Assembly: GCA_016199745.1 (NCBI GenBank)
Contig: JACQFZ010000044.1
Span: forward strand, 1-35,577
Length of the DNA stretch: 35,577 bases
Direction of reading: 5' to 3'
Origin: Gammaproteobacteria bacterium
GTDB taxonomy: Bacteria > Pseudomonadota > Gammaproteobacteria > Acidiferrobacterales > Sulfurifustaceae
Shown here: positions 23,952 through 30,859 of the stretch, piece after piece
Numbering within the stretch: position 1 is the first letter of the stretch
Layout: each line of letters begins with the position of its first letter
The notes under the pieces: model-generated
The model's database searches: none
Told to the model about the DNA's origin: nothing
Seen by the model: only the letters and a program-made list of their open reading frames with translations
Program-made: the position numbers and the translations under genes

Positions 23952-24414
23952 CGCGCGAGAATTACGTGCTCAATACTCGCGAGCGTATCGCCTATCGGGT
24001 TCGGTTACCTCAGGTCATACGGCTGAGGGACTCCGCTGATGCCGAAGATGGTGCCGGCGTCGCGCCGCTTCCCGGCGAGGAAGCGGAAATACTCGTACAC
24101 AAGATGCCGAAACCGCAGACGACGTCGTTAGGAACACGCGTGCTCGCCGGCGTCAAAGCCGAGGGATCGCGTTCCACGGTGACGATTCCCGCGGGAGAAA
24201 TCGGCAATGCGCGCCCGATTGTTATTGAATGGGGCGCTGGTACTCGCCCGAATTACAAACGGTGGTGATGGCGAAGCACAAAGACCCGATGATAGGTGAG
24301 ACCCTCTACCAGCTTTCGAATATCAAGCGCGAAGCGCCGCCGGCACAACTGTTCTCGGTACCTTCGAACTATCAAATCAAAGAAGGCCCGGCGCTGCCGC
24401 CTGCACCTCAGTAG
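23804..24414 (+). pseudogene. remnant of an exported protein gene, 5' part deleted and one frameshift
   Basis: In the frame that starts around 23804 the sequence DGNTIRHTVQTAMFRDRDGR is followed by REQLRDLAP, LLVFINDPLTRENYVLNTRER and a Pro/Arg-rich part up to about 24225. This matches exported proteins often encoded near ECF sigma/anti-sigma genes, whose N-terminal part reads like a signal and LADGN-type repeat. The expected C-terminal block (RWYSPELQTVVMAKHKDP, then GETLYQLSNI and the LFSVPSNYQI end) is present, but in another frame from about 24230 to TAG 24414. So the gene lacks its start and carries a frameshift. Function of the family unknown. Confidence 0.6.
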
Positions 24415-24454
24415 CGTTTACAAAAGAGTTCGCGATCTCTCGCGCTTGCTGTCC

Positions 24455-25456
24455 TCAGGCGTTGAGACTCGTCATCACCGACGCCGGATAGCGCGTGCCC
24501 GCCACCGGTTGCGTGGCAAGGAGGCTGGCGAGCCGTTGCTGCTCCGACTCGGTGAGGTGGATGTGACTGGCGGCGGCGTTTTCCTCCAAGCGGGCGATGC
24601 GCCGCGTTCCCGGAATCGGGACGATATGTGGGCTGCGGTGCAATAACCAGGCGAGTGCGAGCTGCGCCGGCGTGTGTCCTCGGGCTTGGGCGATCTCGGT
24701 AACGGCGTGCACCAGCGCCAAATTGATGGGCAAGTTTTCCGACTGGAAGCGCGGATTCTGCCGGCGCCAGTCGCTGGTATCGAGATCATTCGCGCTCTTG
24801 ATTTCGCCGGTAAGAAAGCCGCGACCGAGCGGGCTGTAAGCGACGAAGCCGATACCAAGTTCCGCGCACACCGGTAGCGCATCGTTCTCGACGTCGCGAC
24901 TCCAGAGCGAATACTCGCTTTGCAACGCGGCAATCGGATGAATCTTGGCGGCGCGCCGCACGGTAGCGCCCGACGCTTCCGATAGACCCAGGTAACGCAC
25001 CTTGCCCGCTTTCACCAGTTCGGCCATCGCGCCGACGGTTTCTTCGATCGGTACTTTCGGATCGACCCGATGCTGATAGTAGAGATCGATATGATCGACG
25101 CCCAAACGCTGCAGACTGGCATCGCACGCTTGTCGCACGTACGCCGGTCGACCATCGATGCCGAGGAACGCGCCATCGGCGGCGCGCACATTGCCGAATT
25201 TAGTGGCGAGCACGATTTCATCGCGGCGCTGACGTAGCACCTGGGCCAGCAAGCGTTCGTTGGCGCCGCCAATGCCGTACATATCGGCGGTGTCGAGAAA
25301 GTTCACGCCGATGTCGATGGCGCGATGCAGTACCTCGAGCGAGGTTGGGTCATTAGCCGGCCCGTAAAAGTCGGACATACCCATACAGCCGAGACCGATG
25401 GCGGAAACTTCCAGTCCGTGAGTACCGAGTTGCCGACGAGGGATGTTGCGATTCAT
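24455..25456 (-). CDS. aldo/keto reductase
   Basis: A 333-residue (beta/alpha)8 reductase of the AKR family, closest to the YajO/AKR13-like group. The catalytic tetrad is visible: Asp and Tyr in FLDTADMYG near residues 52-60, Lys in VLATKFGN near residue 84, and His in YYQHRVD near residue 127. The NADPH-binding end is [19 protein letters not shown] near residue 275. Such cytosolic enzymes reduce aldehydes and ketones, including toxic ones. ATG 25456 follows AAGGAG. An AraC-type regulator is divergent 176 bases away and very probably controls it. Confidence 0.92.
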   Translation of the reverse strand: MNRNIPRRQLGTHGLEVSAIGLGCMGMSDFYGPANDPTSLEVLHRAIDIGVNFLDTADMYGIGGANERLLAQVLRQRRDEIVLATKFGNVRAADGAFLGIDGRPAYVRQACDASLQRLGVDHIDLYYQHRVDPKVPIEETVGAMAELVKAGKVRYLGLSEASGATVRRAAKIHPIAALQSEYSLWSRDVENDALPVCAELGIGFVAYSPLGRGFLTGEIKSANDLDTSDWRRQNPRFQSENLPINLALVHAVTEIAQARGHTPAQLALAWLLHRSPHIVPIPGTRRIARLEENAAASHIHLTESEQQRLASLLATQPVAGTRYPASVMTSLNA

Positions 25457-25632
25457 GTGTTTGCTCCTTACTTTGAGGAATTACTGTGGGCGAAGTCTAG
25501 GAATCGATGGTGACCCAGCGTTAGCCCATTTCTGGTCGATTCTTGCCTGATCCTGTAAATCCTTTGCCCTGATGCCGACACGACAATGCTGGAGTGCGAT
25601 AATTCGCCGCGTACCCTCAGGAACGAAAAGCC

Positions 25633-26562
25633 ATGCTGGAGAATGTGTTAGCCGCTCCGCCCGAGCTCGCGCCGGCCGATACGCGGCAAGCCGAGCTAAT
25701 CGATTTGGTTGCTCGATTCGCGCCCAGCGATGGCCGGCACTACACGGCGATCACGCCGCTGCAATTGATCCGCGCCAGCGAACCGCGCCAGCATCTATGT
25801 TCCGTGTACGAGCCAGGCTTAAGCCTGGTCGTGCAGGGGCGCAAACAGGTATCGCTCGCCGGCGAAGTATTTCCGTATGACCCGCAACGTTTTCTAATTA
25901 TTTCGGTAACCCTGCCCGTGATCGGGCATGTGCTCGAAGCCACTCCCGAGCGCCCATTTCTATGCGCCCGCCTCGACATCGACCCGCGCGAGATCCGCAG
26001 TTTGATGCTGGCCGCCGGTGTGCCCGAGCGCAAGGACGTCGCCACCGAACGGGGCCTGCACGTGGCGCTCGCGTCGGACACGTTACTGGATGCGGTGCTG
26101 CGTTTGTTGCGGCTGTTATCGAGCCCGAAGGATGCGCCGGTATTGGCGCCGTTGGCGCTGCGCGAAATTTTTTATCGCGTGCTGATGGGCGATCTGGGGC
26201 CGGTATTGCGTGAACTGGCCGTCGCCGACGGTCAAACGCAGCGCATTGCCCACGTTATCGACTTGCTCAAACAACGTTATGCCGAGCCGATCCGCATCGA
26301 TGAGCTGGCCGGAAGGGTGCACATGAGCCCATCCAGTCTGCACCACCACTTCAAGGCGGTGACGGCCATGTCGCCGCTGCAATTCCAGAAACAGCTACGT
26401 CTGCACGAAGCCCGCCGGTTGATGCTGGCCGAGGGTTTGGAAGCCGCCGTTGCCGGCCATCGCGTCGGTTACGAGAGCCCGTCGCAGTTCAGCCGCGAAT
26501 ACCGGCGTCTGTTCGGTGCACCGCCGCGACAGGAGATTACGCAAATGCGCAAGGGCGGATAG
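25633..26562 (+). CDS. AraC-family transcriptional regulator (AraC_N type)
   Basis: A 309-residue regulator with the AraC-type N-terminal domain (CSVYEPGLSLVVQGRKQV near residue 57) and a C-terminal double HTH: IRIDELAGRVHMSPSSLHHHF near residues 222-242 and GYESPSQFSREYRRLFG near 275. This domain layout is typical of regulators that sit divergently next to a reductase and activate it in response to electrophiles or aldehydes. The 176-base gap to the aldo/keto reductase should hold the shared operators; I could not pick out a convincing operator by eye. ATG 25633 gives the family's normal length. Confidence 0.9.
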   Translation: MLENVLAAPPELAPADTRQAELIDLVARFAPSDGRHYTAITPLQLIRASEPRQHLCSVYEPGLSLVVQGRKQVSLAGEVFPYDPQRFLIISVTLPVIGHVLEATPERPFLCARLDIDPREIRSLMLAAGVPERKDVATERGLHVALASDTLLDAVLRLLRLLSSPKDAPVLAPLALREIFYRVLMGDLGPVLRELAVADGQTQRIAHVIDLLKQRYAEPIRIDELAGRVHMSPSSLHHHFKAVTAMSPLQFQKQLRLHEARRLMLAEGLEAAVAGHRVGYESPSQFSREYRRLFGAPPRQEITQMRKGG

Positions 26563-26633
26563 GGGGAATTAATTTCGCGCCGGCCGTAAAATTCGCCGTC
26601 GCGCCACTAAAAATATAACGGGAGGAAAGCATC

Positions 26634-26699
26634 ATGTTGAAAATATTTTTTGGTCACCGGCAGGTGACTGCCGTGTTGGTTATCACTGACGAAGTGTAA
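26634..26699 (+). CDS. possible small ORF/leader peptide (21 residues)
   Basis: ATG 26634 follows GGGAGGAAAG, one of the strongest ribosome sites in the window, and opens a 21-codon frame (MLKIFFGHRQVTAV and seven more residues) ending in TAA. It lies 42 bases before the membrane-AraC gene. The coding sequence contains GTCACC-GGCA-GGTGAC, a six-pair hairpin, which suggests a leader peptide or a structured 5' element controlling the next gene. It could also be the stub of a larger gene. Whether it is translated is not known. Confidence 0.4.
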   Translation: MLKIFFGHRQVTAVLVITDEV

Positions 26700-26741
26700 A
26701 AGTTTGCACCCAAGCAACCTGTCGAGCTGTCGCTTATCAAT

Positions 26742-27929
26742 ATGATCCAAGAAATTCCACAAAACATTTTTGTCCCGCATCTCGACCTTGCGAGCACGTT
26801 ATTGCTCGTTGCCGCCGCTCAAGGATTGTTTATGGTGCTGTTGTTGTCATCGGTCAGCGACGCCAACCGGCAGGCCAATCGTTATTTGTCGCTATTGTTG
26901 GCGATATGCTCGGTTAGTTTGATCGGCGGATTCATGGAGGTGACGAACTACTACCTGGTGTATCCGCAGTTGATCGGCTGGGAATTCCAGAATCTTTTTT
27001 TGTACGGCCCGCTGTTCTACTTGTACGTGTGCTCCTTGACGTCGCTGTCCGCTGTGCCGTTCACTCGGAAAACGGCGCTGCATTTTTTGCCGTGTATGAT
27101 TTTCGTTGTTTACTTGATTCCGATTTACCTCGCCGACGGCGAAACCAAGGCGGTGATGTGGCGCCAGGTGACACAGGGACACCCGTCACCGGGCCAGGAT
27201 GTTGTGTTTTGTCTCGCGACGGTTCAACTAACTGCCTATGGGGTCGTGTCGTACGTGACTCTGGGCCGATACAACCGGCGTATCCGTGATCAGTTTTCCA
27301 GCATCGAGCGGATCAACCTTGCCTGGTTACGGCGACTGCTCATCGCTTTCGCGTCGGTGGTCGGGTTATTCACTGTCTTCTGGTTCATGCCGCTATCGGC
27401 GGCTCATTGGTACCAGCTGAACTATTCGGCGAACTTATTGTTGGCCGGCGCCATCTATGTGTTCGGTTTTTGGGGGACGCGCCAACCGCGAATTTTCCAG
27501 CGGGCGCTGGTACCGGCAGCGACGGTGGCTGTAACTACGGTCAGTAAATACGAACGTGGCCTGGATACGGAATCTTCCGCCGTGGTTTATCGCGAGATTG
27601 TTGCGGCGATGGAGGGTGCGCGGCTGTATACGAACAATGAGCTGTCCCTTAGTGATCTCGCTCAGCAGCTGGGAATATCGACGCACGTATTATCACAAGC
27701 GATCAATCAGCATTCCGGAGCTAACTTCTACGATTTCGTTAATCGCTATCGCGTCAACGAAACCAAGCGGGGTTTAGCCGACCCGGCACAGGCGAATCGT
27801 ACTGTGCTCGATATCGCTCATGATGCCGGTTTCAATTCCAAATCGGCTTTTTATGCCGCCTTCAAACGAGAGCTCGGCCTAACTCCACTGCAGTATCGTC
27901 AACAAGAGCTTGTTTTGCCCGCCTCATGA
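26742..27929 (+). CDS. membrane-anchored AraC-family regulator
   Basis: The 395-residue protein joins a hydrophobic N-terminal half to an AraC DNA-binding domain. About seven membrane helices are predicted (residues about 17-37, 45-65, 78-98, 107-127, 152-172, 190-212 and 222-244). The C-terminal domain has NNELSLSDLAQQLGISTHV and, near residue 345, VLDIAHDAGFNSKSAFYAAF, then FKRELGLTPLQYRQ, the usual second HTH. Proteins of this build sense signals in or across the membrane and regulate nearby genes. Its targets are uncertain; the small ORF and hairpin upstream may control its translation. Confidence 0.85.
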   Translation: MIQEIPQNIFVPHLDLASTLLLVAAAQGLFMVLLLSSVSDANRQANRYLSLLLAICSVSLIGGFMEVTNYYLVYPQLIGWEFQNLFLYGPLFYLYVCSLTSLSAVPFTRKTALHFLPCMIFVVYLIPIYLADGETKAVMWRQVTQGHPSPGQDVVFCLATVQLTAYGVVSYVTLGRYNRRIRDQFSSIERINLAWLRRLLIAFASVVGLFTVFWFMPLSAAHWYQLNYSANLLLAGAIYVFGFWGTRQPRIFQRALVPAATVAVTTVSKYERGLDTESSAVVYREIVAAMEGARLYTNNELSLSDLAQQLGISTHVLSQAINQHSGANFYDFVNRYRVNETKRGLADPAQANRTVLDIAHDAGFNSKSAFYAAFKRELGLTPLQYRQQELVLPAS

Positions 27930-28074
27930 AGTGCCGCGTCCGGTCTGATCGGGACAGACGCCAAACCGCCGCAGCGTGTTCAACATCGTCCTCGGGATGC
28001 AGCGTTGTGCATCGAAACGAGGACAGTCATCAATGGCGCCACCTTAACGATTTTCAAGTAACACCCCATTACCT
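27930..28074. other. gap after the membrane-AraC gene, no gene seen
   Basis: First part of a 516-base stretch without a gene (27930-28445). Here I see no convincing coding frame or clear terminator. The remainder consists of MITE copy B and a related repeat, listed separately. Confidence 0.4.
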
Positions 28075-28280
28075 GAATGGCACTTACTTAACCGAACGAT
28101 GACTAAATTAACCCACCCCGAGCTTATTAGCGGGTTCCTTCCCCTTCAGGGGGAAGGACAGGATGGGGGTGGGTTTGTAGTCGCTACTGCAAAATACCCA
28201 CCCCCCCCCCGGCCCTCCCCCTGAAGGGGAGGGAGTATCGGCGGATAGGCTTCGGCTTTTGCTTAAGTTAAGTGCCATTC
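28075..28280. mobile_element. 206-bp MITE (copy B), inverted relative to copy A
   Basis: Read on the minus strand, this interval matches copy A (9785-9991) along its whole length, including the three GC-rich hairpins and the AGCAAAAGCCGAA motif near one end. Its right-hand end on that strand is the best-preserved terminal repeat, GAATGGCACTTACTTAAC (28075-28092); the other end (28263-28280) is slightly diverged. No perfect target duplication is seen (CCCATTACCT versus CCCTATTGCC), which suggests an older or rearranged insertion. It lies upstream of the MipA/OmpV-like gene. Confidence 0.75.
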
Positions 28281-28289
28281 CCCTATTGC

Positions 28290-28436
28290 CTCTTATTCCC
28301 TCTCCCCCGTGCTTTTCGGGGGAGAGGGTTAGGGAGAGGGGGTGAAAGTAAAGCCATCGATACTTCACGCACCCCTTTCCCTCGCCCTCTCCCAGCAAGC
28401 GGGGAGAGGGGATATTCACTTAAGGTAGTGCCATTG
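28290..28436. repeat. further GC-rich hairpin repeat ending in a MITE-like terminal repeat
   Basis: Directly after MITE copy B is a second block with CCCTCTCCC..GGGAGAGGG hairpins (around 28298-28340 and 28378-28410). It ends at CACTTAAGGTAGTGCCATT, which is a diverged copy of the MITE terminal repeat. No matching left end is present, so it may be a truncated relative into which copy B inserted. It ends 10 bases before the MipA/OmpV-like start and supplies the upstream region of that gene. Confidence 0.5.
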
Positions 28437-28445
28437 AGGACATTT

Positions 28446-29183
28446 ATGTCTTTCCGTATTTTTTGTTGGATCTTGGGTGCGGTCGTGTCGCTGGTTGCCG
28501 GTGACGCTTGGGCCGACTTGCCGAATGAAATCGCCGGCGGTGTGCAATTCGAAACGTCGGAGTACCGCAACGGCGATGACCGCGTTAACCCGTTTCTGTC
28601 AATCGACTATGGCCGTTGGTTCCTGCATGGGGCAGATCTCGGCGCTCGGATATGGCGGGAAGACGCGCAATCGTTGGCGTTCGGTATCGCGTGGGTCGAC
28701 GCTGGCTTCGATTCGGCCGATCCGGGCTTCGAAGGGATGCGGACGCTGAACTCTCGTACCTACCTGAACGTCTTATGGCACTACCGCGGCGACCGCGGCG
28801 GTTGGGAAATGCACGCCGAAGCCGGCGCCGACGTATCGGGCAACAGCGATGGCATAAAGGCCGATGCTGGCGTCGGTTACGGCTGGCGGCTGGGCGATAT
28901 CGTGCTCACGCCGCATGCCGGTGGTACCTGGCTCGACAAGCGCGAGACGCGTTATCGCTATGCGGTCTATGCCAACGAGGCGACCGCCGCGCGAACCGCC
29001 TACGAGCCGAGCGCTGCGTTCTCTCCGTACTTTGGCCTGAACGCGCTCTGGCTTTTCACCGAGCGCCAAGGCTTACGTGCCTCGTTCGAGGCACGGCAAC
29101 TCGACGACACGATCCGCGCCAGCCCATTGGTCGATACGCGCTGGCAACACAAGCTGGCGTTGATGTACGGCTATTCGTTCTAG
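28446..29183 (+). CDS. MipA/OmpV-family outer-membrane protein
   Basis: ATG 28446 follows GAGGACA and opens a signal peptide (residues 1-23, ending AWA) before ADLPNEIAGGVQFETSEY. The 245-residue protein has alternating hydrophobic/polar stretches and aromatic girdles, and it ends in YGYSF, the C-terminal aromatic residue needed by the BAM complex, as in MipA/OmpV-type barrels. These proteins scaffold peptidoglycan synthases or sense envelope or osmotic signals. Family assignment is moderately sure, and a general autotransporter-free beta-barrel remains possible. Confidence 0.6.
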   Translation: MSFRIFCWILGAVVSLVAGDAWADLPNEIAGGVQFETSEYRNGDDRVNPFLSIDYGRWFLHGADLGARIWREDAQSLAFGIAWVDAGFDSADPGFEGMRTLNSRTYLNVLWHYRGDRGGWEMHAEAGADVSGNSDGIKADAGVGYGWRLGDIVLTPHAGGTWLDKRETRYRYAVYANEATAARTAYEPSAAFSPYFGLNALWLFTERQGLRASFEARQLDDTIRASPLVDTRWQHKLALMYGYSF

Positions 29184-29227
29184 CGGCCGCATCGACAAAC
29201 CCGGTTCAAGCGTTCGAGGTCGTCATC

Positions 29228-30433
29228 ATGTGTCAATCTAAGGTATGTGCTGTTTGTAGCCCGGAGGGAGGCGCGACGCGCCGTAATCCGGGGAACGTGG
29301 CCCCGGATTACGCTTCGCTTCATCCGGGCTACAGGTCGCTGAGATGGCTTGTCGTTGCACTGTCGATGGCGGGCCTGATCAGCGCATGCGCAACCTCGTC
29401 GTCGACTCCCGTCACGATTTTAGCCACATCGCCAGCGAACGATTGGAAGGAGTCGGCGCCGGCCACTCAGGGAATGGACACCGACATACTGGCGAAACTG
29501 CAACAGCATTTGCGCGAACATGCACCGCACATCCGTAGCGTCGTCGTCGTCCGCCATAACTCCTTGGTGTTCGAGCAATACAACCACGGATTAAGCCGCG
29601 ATGATCTCCATGAGGTGCACTCGGTCACAAAGAGCGTTACCTCCGCGCTTATCGGCATCGCCCTCGAAAAACATTATTTGCACGACCTCGATCAGAAAGT
29701 CGTCGACTTCGTGCCCGAGCTCGCCGAGGTCGCCCGTGACCCAAAGGCCCAGGACATCACACTCCGGCACTTACTGACAATGACCTCCGGCTTTAAAAAT
29801 AAGGAGCAATCGATCGATGACTGCCTGCATTTTAAACTCAGCTCGTGTTCGACCGACATGCTTGATCTATTTCATGATGACCTGATCAAGTTCGCTATTA
29901 AGCGGCCCATCGTTTCTGTACCCGGGCAAACCTTTAATTACGATTCGTTTGCCGCACATTTGTTATCCGTGATCCTGACCCGCGCCACCAAAATGAGCAC
30001 GGCGAAGTTCGCCGAGCAGTATCTATTCGGCCCCTTAGGCGTCTCCCGCTATCGCTGGCCGACCGATCATCAGGGTTACCACGATGGCGCTTTTGGCTTG
30101 GAGCTCACGACACGCGACATGGCGAAGCTCGGGCAACTTTATCTCAATCACGGCGTCTGGAACGGCCGGCAAATTATTCCGTCGGACTATGTCGCTGCTT
30201 CCACCCGCAAGCAAACCGCCGGTGGCTGGCCGGCCGGGGCCGACTATGGCTATCTTTGGTGGGTGACACCGCCGACCGACAACGTGGCCGCCTATTTCGC
30301 CAACGGCAAAGGTGGGCAATACATTATGATTGTGCCAAGTCTGGATCTGGTCATCGCCATCACCTCCAACCAAGGACCGCAGCGCACCACCGGAATCGTC
30401 AGAGAATTCATTCTTCCCGCTACCGCACGATGA
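29228..30433 (+). CDS. serine beta-lactamase-like lipoprotein (class C/PBP fold)
   Basis: The 401-residue frame contains the beta-lactamase/esterase motifs: SxxK in HSVTKSV near residues 131-137, a YxS/YxN-like FNYDS near 238, and a GKGGQYIM stretch in place of KTG near 367. Such proteins hydrolyse esters or amides or bind peptidoglycan peptides; they are often not antibiotic-resistance enzymes. The N-terminus is unusual: a good lipoprotein signal (LSMAGLISAC) begins only around residue 40, after a tract encoded by a dispersed palindrome. ATG 29228 follows GAGGT and is the likely present-day start. An original start nearer the signal peptide may have been displaced. Confidence 0.8.
   Translation: MCQSKVCAVCSPEGGATRRNPGNVAPDYASLHPGYRSLRWLVVALSMAGLISACATSSSTPVTILATSPANDWKESAPATQGMDTDILAKLQQHLREHAPHIRSVVVVRHNSLVFEQYNHGLSRDDLHEVHSVTKSVTSALIGIALEKHYLHDLDQKVVDFVPELAEVARDPKAQDITLRHLLTMTSGFKNKEQSIDDCLHFKLSSCSTDMLDLFHDDLIKFAIKRPIVSVPGQTFNYDSFAAHLLSVILTRATKMSTAKFAEQYLFGPLGVSRYRWPTDHQGYHDGAFGLELTTRDMAKLGQLYLNHGVWNGRQIIPSDYVAASTRKQTAGGWPAGADYGYLWWVTPPTDNVAAYFANGKGGQYIMIVPSLDLVIAITSNQGPQRTTGIVREFILPATAR
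29255..29333. repeat. dispersed palindrome (GTAGCCCGGA..TCCGGGCTAC type) inside the lipoprotein start region
   Basis: The outer arms TGTAGCCCGGA and TCCGGGCTACA are complementary, and a second pair (GTAATCCGGGG and CCCCGGATTAC) lies inside. The element is a well-known kind of intergenic repeat in proteobacteria, with the CGCTTCGCTTCATCC core. Here it falls between the start codon and the signal peptide of the beta-lactamase-like gene, where it is translated as about 27 extra residues without breaking the frame. Confidence 0.75.
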
Positions 30434-30487
30434 ATGGACCCGGCGATCCAACGATGATCGACTTTAAAAAATAGGGGAGAAAAAACG

Positions 30488-30838
30488 ATGAAAAAAATGT
30501 TACCGCTCATTATCGCCGTCAGTTTGCTAACCGGTTGCGCAACATCAAATAAAATCGATGCCATCCGCGAGGTTGTCGATAGTGGACAGATCCAGGGGAT
30601 GGATCGGGCAACGCAATTTCAATATTCCGCGGCATTCCCGTTCGCCATGTCCGGCAGCCATCCGGGACCTTATCGATCGATCGATGGACTTAACATTTCG
30701 GTCGAGACCGGTAGATATAAGGGCAAAGACGCGACGATTTTTGTCGGTCAATCGCGGCGCACAAATCGATGGGAGGTTTTTGGTGTGATGGTTGAAGAAG
30801 AGGGTGTATGGCGTGCGGTTCCCATGCTCACGAAATAA
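30488..30838 (+). CDS. small lipoprotein of unknown function
   Basis: A 116-residue protein with a lipoprotein signal: a basic start, hydrophobic core and lipobox LLTGC at about residues 14-18. The mature part has a short helical stretch and then a compact region (FVGQSRRTNRWEVFGVMVEE) that looks like a small beta domain. ATG 30488 follows GGGGAGAAAA. It lies 54 bases after the beta-lactamase-like gene and may be cotranscribed with it. I recognise no family. Confidence 0.65.
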   Translation: MKKMLPLIIAVSLLTGCATSNKIDAIREVVDSGQIQGMDRATQFQYSAAFPFAMSGSHPGPYRSIDGLNISVETGRYKGKDATIFVGQSRRTNRWEVFGVMVEEEGVWRAVPMLTK

Positions 30839-30859
30839 AAAACGTCCTCTACGTGCGAG

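Noticed and set aside
28616-29227. Upstream extension of the beta-lactamase-like frame into the MipA/OmpV gene
   Set aside because: The extension is arginine-rich shadow sequence of the gene in another frame. A start at ATG 29228 has a plausible ribosome site.
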